Shown: piece by piece, positions 8,920 to 18,850 of the stretch
Layout: every line of letters begins with the position of its first letter
Position numbering within the stretch: the stretch's first letter is position 1
NCBI GenBank assembly: GCA_049999725.1
Contig: JBNGIS010038857.1
Location: forward strand, 1 to 21,555
Reading direction: 5' to 3'
DNA length: 21,555 nucleotides
From: Haplomitrium mnioides
Lineage: Eukaryota; Marchantiophyta; Haplomitriopsida; Calobryales
The notes under the pieces: model-generated
What the model was told of the DNA's origin: nothing
Databases searched by the model: none
Seen by the model: the letters and a program-made list of their open reading frames with translations, nothing else
Position numbers and translations under genes: made by a program

Positions 8920-9512
8920 AACAAGAGCAACATTCATCATTTTGGTAGTCCTAGAATCGCACATACCCACGAGTATTGGACTATGGGTTACTGGACAAAA
9001 GAAAGGAAGAGGAGCATATGGTTTTTTAATTTGCAGCCTGCTTCTGCGACTGGACTTCCTCCGCAAATCATGCGTAGTGTTTTTAGTTGTTCTGTAGTTT
9101 TTGCCAAACTTAAACACCCAAGAGATGATGCTCCTGTCAATGTTTATCAAAAGCTGCAAGCGTTTTACAATTGTTTCATCGACAATTTGTCAACAGAGCA
9201 TAATTGGATCTTAGATCTTTGCTCTGGATCGGGCACAGACCTTGTCTGTGCTTTAAAGCTGATGCAAAACTGCATCGCGGTGGAATATAATAGACGTCAG
9301 TCTATCTACATTCTTCAGAGAGGTTTGGAGAAGAGATGGCTTCTTTGCCATCCAATGTGACTGAGTCATAGATAGTTTATGCATGCCACAAGGAACTTGT
9401 TCCTCCTTATACTGCAGGAGCTAGAAAGTCTCGATAAGACTCTCTAGCAGTTGTAGATGCTCAACCTTTGGATTTAGATGAGACCATTTCTCCCAAGGAG
9501 GATAGAGCTTGA
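8920..9512 (+). pseudogene. Methyltransferase exon with SAM motif I (LDLCSGSGTD)
   Basis: An uninterrupted frame from 8920 to 9360 reads NKSNIHHFGSPRIAHTHEYW, then KLKHPRDDAPVNVYQKL and WILDLCSGSGTDLVCALKL (motif I at 9211-9240), followed by CIAVEYNRRQ. The acidic VE after motif I is the expected ribose-binding position of SAM methyltransferases. A frameshift near 9335 moves the frame to one reading EMASLPSNVTES, a stop, ACHKELVPPYTAG, a stop, then a low-complexity acidic tail to TGA at 9510-9512. Of the whole gene this exon is the best preserved, with about 145 codons open. It could be annotated by itself as a DNA methylase N-4/N-6 domain fragment. Confidence 0.7.
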
Positions 9513-9623
9513 TCATCTGTTTGAACAAATTGTTTTATTAATGAAGTTTTTTTTACAAAGTTTTATTTGCCAAAGTTTCAACTTGTTGCACTCTCAATCC
9601 ATTTCAGGTCTTTTCATCACGAT

Positions 9624-9850
9624 TCAATTTGGTGCGCTAAGAATGATTTGGAGTCAATTGCTAGTATAAGAATGGTTTGGAGTCAATTGCTAATCTAAGA
9701 ATGGTTTGGAGTCCCTATGCACATGGGCTTGAAGTCCATGTGCACATAAACTCTTGCAATCTTTGGTCACTCATGCTTTACGTTCTTGTTTAGAGTATGT
9801 GAACACATACGTTTTCTAGTTCTCGTTTAGAGTCTATGCGTGTCGTAGCA
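9624..9850. repeat. Mixed tandem array D (29-bp repeats plus palindrome units)
   Basis: Three copies of an AAGAATGGTTTGGAGTCAATTGCTA-like unit precede positions 9652, 9681 and 9710 (29-bp step). The third runs directly into palindrome units AGTCCCTATGCACATGGGCT (9710) and AGTCCATGTGCACATAAACT (9733). Two more units at 9794 and 9831 are 37 bases apart with a TCTCGTTTAG-type linker. Array D thus contains both the short-linker form seen in arrays A and B and the 37-bp form of array C. It lies in the 3' flank of the methylase pseudogene. Confidence 0.75.
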
Positions 9851-9860
9851 CAATAGTGGG

Positions 9861-11578
9861 CACTCCAACCTCGAAAAGCGCAACCAGAGATGGAACCACG
9901 CAAGATCTATATAGAAATCTACTCTTAAATTGATTTTACTGACTTTCCAGATTCTTTAAAGAGTTCTGAAATTGCACTCTATCAGTTCAGAGATGGACCG
10001 CTCTCCTTCTCTAGGTCTGACAACCCTCTCTCCTCAAAACCACACATAAGCACTTCTAGTTGCTCAACATAATTGAATAACAGCCAAGAATCACACAAAT
10101 TGCATGATTGACATTTCTAGGATAAGAAAACTGATGTACATGCTGATTTTAAACTAGAGCTGTATCAGAAATGTTCCCAAGCAACCAGTTCCCAAACTTT
10201 CTTGAAACTCTCAGACCAACACTCCAATGCCTACCTTCATTACACCACTTCAGTTCCCTCAAGCTAGATACTCAAGTCGCTCCATCCCAATATACCCCAA
10301 AGCTTGATGATGAGAACTCAGCTATGGAACGATCCTCTTGATCTCACATCCAACTGTTGTTCCTCCAACCACTCACTACTCTGTTTGCTTGTGAAATGCC
10401 CACCTATACCATAGGCACACATAATTATGAGCAATACTTGCTCTACTGCAATCCACCAACAAGCATCCACTAATTGGAGAATCACAGAAGGTTCTCTCTT
10501 CAAAGATTTAACAATCTAACATATATATACAAACATAGAATAGAACAGAACCCAAAGCAGACTTGATTGCCACCAAATCTCCCACAAATTACAATCTGGA
10601 ATTCAGAACCCAGACCCACCAACAGAATGCACTCAAGTACCCCCTAATATGCCCTTCTCTAATGCAATCTGTCTGATTTCTTAAACTAAAAACTTGTAGA
10701 ACATTTACCACCAAAATTTGACTTCAATTCCTTGTTCCTCCATTATGCTACTCCTTTTGAATTTGCAATTTCCAAGAGTAAGGGACCTCACAAACAATAA
10801 TCTTATGAATTGTATTCCTTGAAGCACCAAATGTACAATGAGATAACCAACAGAACTGGAGCTCGCCACCAGGCTTGTACCCCCTATCTTGCTCAACTAA
10901 CAAGTAACTATCATAACAATTCATAAAAAAAACTAACTTACTTCCATTCTAAGCTAACTTTTTCTCACTAATCTTTCAATAAGAACTAACTACTCTCAAC
11001 TCGTTCATAAACTAAATGACTAGCTTACACTAACTTAGCTTGCAATAAGAACTAATTACTAGCAAATATTCTTATACTAATTTTTGAACTTTTCACTAAC
11101 TCTTCGTTTCCTTCTTTCAAATTTTCTACTTTTCAGATTCCACCGATCGTCTATTGCGACTTGTTGAACTTTCGGTTCGACTTCCTTAATCAGCACCAAA
11201 TCCACAATAAATCGTCGCTTTGCCCTTCATACTTCACTTCATGTCTGTTCTTCAGCACCAATTCTCAATCGTGCAGAATGATGACCAATCACCTTTTTGC
11301 CAATCACCGTTTCGCTTCTGATCCGTGGACACATCGGAACTTGCTCATCGGACACTCCACTTCGGATCCCTCTCATCCAAGTGACCCACTTTGGATCCGC
11401 ACATCAAATGCTTTGGGTAGAACGGATCCTCATTTTGGATCCATCTTAACCGGACGACCCACATCGGATAATTAAGTTCCGATCCGTTTTTCGGATTCAT
11501 CGGACCTTGCTTCCTTCGTTTTCAAACAAGTCTTATTCCTTTGAAAATCAATCCCTCTTTATTAAAACAACTTGCGCA
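9861..11578. other. No gene recognised
   Basis: No homology-like translation stands out on either strand. Open frames (minus 10318-10503 and 10705-10896, plus 11161-11475) are short and do not resemble known domains. Around 10900-11110 a CTAACT/ACTAACT-like sequence recurs loosely. At 11330-11510 GGATCC and CGGATCC recur several times in a C/T-rich context. The stretch could be part of an LTR of a minus-strand element, but no paired LTR is visible. Confidence 0.5.
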
Positions 11579-11678
11579 NNNNNNNNNNNNNNNNNNNNNN
11601 NNNNNNNNNNNNNNNNNNNNNNNNNNNNNNNNNNNNNNNNNNNNNNNNNNNNNNNNNNNNNNNNNNNNNNNNNNNNNN
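11579..11678. other. Assembly gap (100 N)
   Basis: Exactly 100 N lie between TTGCGCA and CATTTGATC. The round number is the usual placeholder for a scaffold join of unknown length. Features on its two sides may not be adjacent in the real chromosome. Confidence 0.99.
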
Positions 11679-13112
11679 CATTTGATCTCTTGAGTTGATT
11701 CTTCCTTTCTTGCATATAACATTTCCTTCCATCCACAACTACAATTCTTCACGCAAGGATTTCTACAGCTTGGAGATTCATCGCTAGGCTGCATTCTTTC
11801 TTCACCTTTGATCATTCGCAGGGGAAATTCTTCTTCACAGCGGGCCTTCATTGCAAATCTTTTGACACCAAGGAGGTTCATCACATTCGTCCTTCCTTGT
11901 AGATCAATTTCAATTTTTATCCATAGCCTCTTCACAACAGGGCTCGTCGATTGTTCTCTCACATGGATGCTCTTCGCATTTGCCTCAGCACAGCGGAATC
12001 CTTTGACACCGCCAATTTCTTCCTCGCAGATGTCTTCTCCATAGGAATTCTTCTCTACCTCACCCTTCACATTTCGTTTCAACGCTGGGCTTCATCACAG
12101 CTGATTTTTGCAAGAGGGACCCTAAGGTTTTGCAGGGCTCTCCTCTATTGGGGATCGATTTGCAGGCTACCTCGCAACCGATTCCTCCATCGCAGGGGAA
12201 ATTCTACAGCTGGCTGATCCTTTACATTAGTCATAGCCGATCGATTCCTTCCGTTGGCCAATTTCCCTTTGAATTCTTGATTTTCACATCTTAATTTTCC
12301 ATATGAGATCTTCACTCGGCACTCACACTCAGAGATCTTTGCAGAGGCATTCCTCCTCAGCTTTGGAGCCTTGCGTATATTCCTTACACTTCATCCCACC
12401 ACCAATTGCGCCATCAAAATGTTGTTTCCGACAACAAACAAATTCAATCCACCAGAGCGAGCATTACACCCACTTTTCCTAGTCTAGCCTATTCCTTGAT
12501 CCGTGATGAAATGCTACAATTTCTTCAAATCTGTACAACATAGCACTTTGCAAATCTTCATCAACGGGGATTACCAACCTTGATCCGAACAACCAGTGCT
12601 CTCCCTCACGAATGCTTCGTAACAGGTCGCCTTCTCATGTCCATTCCAATATCCCATAAGTCTTCTCCCGTGAACCTGAATACATATATAAGCATTTTCC
12701 TCTCTTCTTCTTTCGAGAGGCATCCCCCTAGGGGTATAAGGCAACCGCTTAATTCTACCCCTAGACGGACCTAGTTCAGGGCATAGGCAACTGTCCTTCA
12801 ATATAATTCAACTGGCTCTTGGGCAAGCTGTTCACCACCACTCTAGATGGAAGTAGCTAGGGGTTGGCTAAAACTAATTAGTTTTATCCCAAAAAATTAT
12901 TTTTTCCTTTTCTTCTTATAGACAAATCAACTTCCTCATAACTTAGCCTTCTTTCCTTGGTCAACTATATCAAAATTTTCCTCATAGGTACTTACATACA
13001 TATTTTTACACTTGTTATACACAAAACTGAAACTTTACCATTTCCTTCTTACTCCACCATGCCGAAAAGAACTCATTCAAGCTTTTTTGACCTTTTGTCA
13101 AAAACTGTGCTC
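11679..13112. other. No gene recognised; small repeats
   Basis: A minus-strand open frame spans 12082 to 11522 across the N gap but resembles nothing known. The 15-mer CGCAGGGGAAATTCT occurs at 11817-11831 and again at 12191-12205, and CTTTGACACC also occurs twice nearby. A 9-bp perfect inverted repeat, CTAGGGGTA / TACCCCTAG, lies at 12728-12736 and 12756-12764. A TATATAAG at about 12680-12690 can be read as a TATA-like site on either strand. The region may include LTR sequence of the right-hand gypsy element, which I could not confirm. Confidence 0.45.
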
Positions 13113-13390
13113 TCACAATGCACGCATGAGCTTTAAGATTCTTGTTCAGAGTCCTTGCACACAAAAGACAAAGGGTTCTCGTTCAAAGTCTATGCGTGCA
13201 TAGGCTTTAGAGTTCTTTTTTAGAGTCTTGGCGCGCCTAGGCTTTAGGGTTCTATTTCAAAGTCCATGCGTGCATAGCTTTATTGTTCTTGTTTAGAGTC
13301 TAAGCACGTATAGGCTTTAGGATTCTCGTTTAGAGTCTATGCGTACATAGGCTTTGGGGTTCTAGTTTGGAGTCTATGCTTGCATAGGAT
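13113..13390. repeat. Palindrome array C (37-bp period, 8 units)
   Basis: Units start at 13113, 13150, 13187, 13224, 13261, 13297, 13334 and 13371: the step is 37 with a single 36. The 20-base core AGTCTATGCGTGCATAGGCT is the same palindrome as in arrays A and B with T for C at the fifth base. Cores are separated by a conserved 17-base linker close to TTAGGGTTCTCGTTTAG. The 13113 unit is decayed, and a further weak core may sit at 13423. No coding potential is seen. Confidence 0.9.
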
Positions 13391-14597
13391 TTAACAACTA
13401 CGATGCTCAAAGTTTGGTTCAAAGTCCGTACCCAACTAGACATCTACCTTTGCATATAATTTTTTTTCATAAAAAGATATATGTTTAATTTAATTTTTGA
13501 TGAATGTAGTGTATTCACAATAGTGTGAGGTTTTAATAAAATATTTCAATAACCAAAATGCTTGTTTTCTAGGGTGTTTTCTATAAAGAAATTTTTAAAA
13601 TATAATCTCAACGTAAAATACACAATTTGTATTTCTAAAAAACAATTTTCTTTATGAAAAAACGATCACAAATGTAAAATTGATGTTTTTCAATACCAAA
13701 TCTCAAAAAAAACATATTTTCAACTACCAAGTGAAATAGAAACTCAGTAGTGGTTCTTGGTTCAACGTAGCGGATGTTCATTATTCATGCATATTGTTGC
13801 ACATGTAAGTCTTATTTGCATTTCTATATCACACTTGAAATTCCTTTCTACTTTGTAGCAGCAGTGGTGAATCCAAAACACTCAATTCAATCTTTTTATC
13901 ATGTTCTTTTCAGTAGACATGCAGAATTTTTATATTAAAATCCACTTTTCCCTCACCAAATGATTTACTTCACCAAAATTGATAGTTTGTTCTCTTCACA
14001 ACACTGAATTCCAACTTCTGATAGATCTTTGATTATTCCCCCTAGTGCTCACTTTCTTCTCATGCCGCTTCTTTAAATGGCTATGACGATTCATAGTTAA
14101 CAATGTCTCAAATGGTGATAAAACCTCTTTTCAAATTGCCAATCAACGCCAATTTCCAATAGGAAGTTGGAACGTCGCGTTGACCTTCGACTTCTTAGCT
14201 CCTTTGACCAACCACTTACGATGACATAGCTTATATCACCTAACAAATTCTCGACCAATCAGAGTTCAACACATTATTCCTTGTCAATTGCTTGACACCG
14301 CATTCAACTTTGAAGCTTGACCGTCACCTTGATACTTTTATCGGCCAGTTAATTCATCGGCTTCGGCGTCTCCTTCCGCGAAAACGTCCATGATCTCTCA
14401 TAACTCAACACACATCCCAATTAAGAATTTTTGGAATCCTTATTTCACTAAATATTCTTATTCCTAATTCTTTCCTCACCAAACTCACAACCACATCTAC
14501 GCCTTCTTTTATCTCGTGCGCTCTTCGAGAATTGTGCTTCTGCCTTGGCAAAATACAGACCTTAGAGCTATTCTGCTCTAAAAGTTGACAACAAGTC

Positions 14598-14649
<52 letters not shown>

Positions 14650-15012
14650 CTCATTTAGATTTTTTAATAAATTGAGTGCCAACACGAATCAATTTAAGCT
14701 TTGCTATTTCTCAAAATAGAGTAACGTTTCTCAATTCTCAATTGATCTTCTTCAATGTTCTTATTCTCCCAATTATACATACAACTTCACACGTAGGGAA
14801 AACAAACTTGGACATATTCTGGAACAAATTGTGAGGCAATTATGTCTTTACTTGATAAACTCACTCACCGCTTGACAACCACATTTTGGAACAAAATTTA
14901 GAGAAAAACAAAAGACTTGAGAGAAAAGACCATGATTTCAAATCTCTAGGTATATTTAGTTCTTTCGAATTAACACACTAAATGATGCCAAGTCTCGACC
15001 AATAAAATTTCT
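13391..15012. other. AT-rich non-coding stretch, probably 3' part of the gypsy element
   Basis: No gene is supported. 13440-13740 is AT-rich with many A and T runs. 14100-15000 has no long open frames but lies directly 3' of the decayed minus-strand extra coding region. It contains the TC microsatellite. A minus-strand purine run (AGGGGGAA, about 14037-14044) could be a polypurine tract, but no LTR start is recognisable beside it. Confidence 0.4.
14599..14652. repeat. (TC)24 microsatellite
   Basis: Twenty-four uninterrupted TC dinucleotides run from 14599 to 14646, followed by GCTCTC. On the minus strand this is a GA repeat of the kind bound by plant GAGA-binding (BBR/BPC) factors, but nothing else suggests a promoter. 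Long perfect repeats like this usually vary in length between individuals. Confidence 0.97.
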
Positions 15013-17261
15013 CTATTTTATTACTTTTGGAGTTTCTCCTACTTTCCCTTCTATCAGAACACTCTTAATTATGACTCCCAAGATTTCTTTTATTGTTTCC
15101 TTCCAACTTTTCTCCTCTAAAATTGCCAGTTGTTTTCGGCTTTCCGCAGCCTTCTGATTGGCTTCCCCAATGTCAATCACGAGTCTTTGCAAAGATCGGT
15201 CCACTCGATCTAACATTTCCGCTCTCAAGGCTTTCACTTTTTCCCACATCTAAACCAACCCAGTGGACTCACATCACTTGAAGCAATTCCTTAGAGAATT
15301 CCCTCTTCTCTCGATCCACAGAATCTCTCTACCAACTATCAAGTTTCTCTTGTAACAATGTGGATCTTTTGATATTCTCTTGATACCTTTGATTGATCCC
15401 TTGATAGAACCCTTCCCAACTCTTCTTTGCTTCAGCATGAGTAACAATCTCTTCTCAAAGTTTACTAACCATCTCTCTTTGTTTCTTCATCTCTACCTCG
15501 TCTTTTCTCTTTTCCTTAATCAACAAGAACATTTTAGAGTCGGCTTAGTGTAGTCGGCCAGTAGCATCCCCAACTTGACCCTGTAGCCTTGCAATTTCTT
15601 CCATCTGGTTCTCCAACTCCGCTTTCATCATCATTCCCTCATATTTTTTTTTTCTTTTCTGTTTTTCCAACTTCTTAATACAAGTTTGCTCCATCTCAAC
15701 CTTCTCTTTTCATAATTGTTGGATCTTTGTTGTCATTCGATCTTGTCTTCTTGCTATTCTTTAGGAAATTCTTTGTAAACCACTTTTCTAATCTTTGCTT
15801 CCCGAATCGGTTTCCTTCTCAAAACTCATCTTATCATCCACTTCATTCCTCAACTAATTCATGACTAGCACACTCATTTCTTCTCCAACCTCCAACTCTC
15901 TTACAATTACACTTGCCACTACCGACACCATTACCATTTCTCAAATTTCTTCCAGCGTCGGCCCCCCCCATCGACCCCACAGAAACAATTTGCAATAGTG
16001 TTTCCTACACATTTTCCCTTTGACTTCTCACACTCCCGATGGCAGTTAAAATTGGATCTAGACTTCTCGTGATCCTTTTCTTTGCTTCTTGCTCTCTCAA
16101 TCATCTCTGAATCTCCTCTGAAGAAGCATTAGTCTGAGCCATAGTTCTCTCCCAATCATTCGACTTATCTTCAAGGTTAATGACATTAGGAGCAACAACT
16201 CCATTTTTTCTTTGGCCTCCTGATGGATTAGTTGACGACCCTTCTCCAGTTGGTATAAATTCACCAGTCGGTTGCTCAATTTCTCTCTATATTGGGTGTT
16301 CAGTTCTCACCATTTTCCTTAATCTTTTATACATCCTCTTTTGTAGACGCGTCTCCACTTCATCACCGAAATTAGGATTTGTGGACAACATTGTCAATTG
16401 AGCACGTCTTGCTTTACTCGATTCCCCCTCGTTCCACTCTGTCTCAACTGATACTTCTCTCTAGTGTTTGTGGATCTCCCCCAATTCTTCTTCCATGCAC
16501 AACTTCTTACCTTCTAGTTGATGAAGAAGGTATGGCCCAATCCAAATGATTGAGCTCTTCGCCCAAGACATGTCACACAATATCTCTACACTTTGTTCTG
16601 AATAAAATCTGCCAACCCCTTGGTGTAGCCCCTCCAAACATTCAACAAGCATTCAAAATGAAGTTTTCCTTCGACACATAATGAAAATTGGGTTGGAACA
16701 AAAGATGTCCTCACAATTGAATAAATTCCTGCACCAACAAATCACGTACTTTCATAATCTTGTACCCGTCATTTGTGCTACCATGACCTATTACCAAACA
16801 AGCTAAATGTTCATCTCCTCCCAACTTCTTGTCATGACAATCTTCGTCCACCAATCCATACACCTTTCTTATTGATTCTTCGGTGAACTCAACTATAGAC
16901 TTCCTGATCACCATAACAATCTCTAACTCCTTCACATTCATTTGTATAATCTTCACCTTCTTGAACACTAAACACATGTTGATTGACATAGTTTTGCTAA
17001 AAAAAACCCCATAACCATCTTCTCATCAAACACTTCCTTAGATTGTAAGAGATCTTAGGTAGATACACACTCTTAACCGCTCCTCTCAACACCCTTAGGT
17101 GTCCTTCTTCTCGTCCCATCTCGATTTCTCAAACTTGTTCAATCTCTTCAGCAATTCTTGCTTCTTCTTTGTCTTGTTGAATATCACATAACAATGTCTT
17201 TTGCGCTCTGACCTTCGCAACGCAACTCTTGTGCCTCTTCAACCCCTTCGCATACTTTCAT
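15013..17261 (-). pseudogene. Decayed extra coding region downstream of gypsy pol
   Basis: Minus-strand translation from about 17261 gives protein-like sequence in successive frames. It starts MKVCEGVEEAQELRCEGQSA, then DKEEARIAEEIEQV. An open stretch at 16989-16711 includes KSIVEFTEESIRKVYGLVDE and ACLVIGHGSTNDGYK. Then come LHFECLLNVWRGYTKGLADF and ARRAQLTMLSTNPNFGDEVE, a Gly/Ser/Pro-rich part, and a long Lys/Glu-rich, heptad-like C-terminal part ending at the stop at 15013. The length would be about 740 residues with many stops and frameshifts. I recognise no domain. Its position, same strand and 3' of integrase, matches the additional ORF found in some plant gypsy lineages (Athila/Tat group), where function is unclear. 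The spacer to pol is about 385 bp. A gag-like or host-derived coiled-coil origin is possible. Confidence 0.5.
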
Positions 17262-17645
17262 TGCTAGAGCGCGAAAACAATCGCTCAAACCTTCTTGGTC
17301 ACTTTCCACTTCACATCATAATGACAAGAAACTGTGTCTTAACTCAACCGCCAATGGCCATAACTCCTTCTGACTTATCGGAATACACCAATATTACTGA
17401 TACACTCTATCAAAGTCATCATGTTCTGTCTGTCTTTTCGGCCATCCAAAATCAATCATTTCAACACATTTTCTTCAATCTGACATCCGAGTTGAGCTGC
17501 TCCAATCAACATCTTCAAGTGTTTAAATTTTCCACCGCTTTAAATCTCTTATACTCAATTTCCCTCCAAATTCCCAAGAAAAATAACCTTACATCATCTT
17601 TCTCAACATTTTATTCTTGAAAATAGCCTCATATATTCCCTCTCT
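17262..17645. other. Spacer between gypsy pol and the extra coding region
   Basis: Nothing recognisable is seen. A plus-strand open frame of 139 codons at 17201-17620 is antisense to the element and has no family resemblance, so I treat it as chance. Confidence 0.5.
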
Positions 17646-17930
17646 CTATTGCACAACATCCTTGCAAGCATCTTCTTTGGGATTATGCTTCTTCAACTGA
17701 TAACCATTGATCCGAGTAGGCAATTGTTCTCCTTCCAAGGCACATAGCTCAATTGATCCATTCTCATACACTTTCAAAACATGATAAGGACCTTCCCATC
17801 GGGTGTGAAGTTTTCTAGAAAACAACTGATACTGAGAATTACATATCAACACTAAGTCATCTTCTTTTACCATCAATGATCTCAAATTCGGATCATGTTT
17901 TGACTTTCTCTACCATTGAATCTCTTCATT
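17646..17930 (-). pseudogene. Gypsy integrase C-terminal domain
   Basis: The frame open from 17885 to the stop at 17646 reads RSLMVKEDDLVLICNSQYQL, then HTRWEGPYHVLKVYENGSIE, then LPTRINGYQLKKH. This is the SH3-like integrase tail that follows the catalytic core in plant gypsy elements of the Athila/Tat type. It helps bind DNA. It is well kept, and polyprotein coding ends here. Confidence 0.85.
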
Positions 17931-18850
17931 CTTTTCCAAACTTATAGTCCTTTCTTCTTCCAACTTAATAACATCTTGAGTTCATTGCGAAACACTTTCT
18001 TCAATTACATTTTTTCTAGTAATTTGAACTTGGAATGTCGGAAAACCCAATTCCACTAGCTTTATTGCATGCATCTCATAAACCAAGAAATATGGCGTCT
18101 TCTTTGTAGATATCTTTATGTCGTTCGATAAGCCCATAATATTGCAGATACCTTCTTATCCCATGAAATCTTATTTGCTGCAGCAATCTTATTGAGAATT
18201 GTGCAAAGAATCCCGTTAACTTTTTCTACATGATCGTTGCAAGGTGTAGTCTTTCGATGCTTGATCAAATAATTCTTCATCAAAATTTCGATAGTGGAAT
18301 TGAGAAAATGAGTTCCTCAGTCGTTAACCAGTTCCAACGGACACCTGAATCAGCTAATAATATTATCAAATAAAGATTCAGCTACCACTTCCGCGGTATC
18401 CCTCTTCACTGGTTCAGCTTCAGCCCACTTAGTAGCATAATCTGTTGCCACCAAAATATATCGATTATGTGACTATCTAGCTGCTGACTGAATGGTTCTG
18501 ATAAAATGAACTCTCCATTTCTCAAATAGAGCTAGAGGCAAAATCAGAGCTAATGGACAATGAAATGTTGTTGTCGATTGTCCTATTCTTTGACACGGAT
18601 CACATCGTTTAATAAACTTCAACACATCTTGACTCATCTTCGACCACCAATACCGACTTTCCAAAATTTTCTTCATGGTATTATTGGTCGCAAAATGACC
18701 TCCCTCCATATCCTCATGCAAGGCAGATATTACTTTCCTCCAATTATCTCCTTTGACACATCTCCAGAGAAATTCACATGGGTCCATCTTATAAAGAATT
18801 CCATGATATAATGTATAAGGTGACATCTTATGTTGAAATATTGCTCTCTT
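17930..18850 (-). pseudogene. Gypsy integrase zinc-binding domain and catalytic core
   Basis: The zinc-binding part is complete: ISALHEDMEGGHFATNNTMK with both histidines and CDPCQ (about 18586-18604) with both cysteines. The core begins FEKWRVHFI, where this family normally has Asp at the position now read His (codon CAT, 18506-18508), so the first of the D,D,E residues is lost. Further on are YILVATDYATKWAEAEPVKR, a stop, and LVND followed by a stop and GTHF: the second Asp is kept, but the next codon is a stop. The Glu sits in HVEKVNGIL. A frameshift near 18115 is followed by TPYFLVYEMHAIKLVELGF. The domain would insert cDNA into the genome. This copy cannot. Confidence 0.85.

Larger units (their letters stand above)
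6384..9512 (+). pseudogene. Spliced ParB-like / beta-class DNA amino-methyltransferase pseudogene
   Basis: Three coding blocks (6385-7853, 8260-8820, 8920-9512) are separated by two introns with good GT…AG ends. The translation joins a lysine-rich low-complexity part, a ParB/sulfiredoxin-like segment, a region with methylase motif IV (DIPYGYNL) and a region with SAM-binding motif I (LDLCSGSGTD). That IV-before-I order is the beta class of DNA N4-cytosine/N6-adenine methyltransferases. At least six to ten in-frame stops and four frameshifts (near 7260, 7355, 8640 and 9335) make it a pseudogene. The 5' exons are missing: upstream lie array A and the putative LTR. ParB-methylase pairing is familiar in phages and mobile elements. 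Its presence in a spliced plant gene suggests an old capture. Function was probably DNA methylation, but this is inferred from motifs alone. Confidence 0.7.

Noticed and set aside
11507-12082. Open frames running through the N gap
   Set aside because: The Ns were translated as X, so continuity across the gap is artificial, and the flanks resemble no protein.
9861-13112. LTR of the gypsy element
   Set aside because: It is suggested by the TATA-like site near 12685 and the lack of genes, but no repeat partner, terminal TG/CA pair or target duplication could be shown in this window.
14037-14044. AGGGGGAA on the minus strand as the gypsy polypurine tract
   Set aside because: No LTR start (TG…) with a matching distant end could be identified beside it, so I did not list it as a feature.
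17201-17620. Plus-strand open frame of 139 codons
   Set aside because: It is antisense to the gypsy element, has no recognised motif, and starts in the decayed extra coding region. Probably chance.
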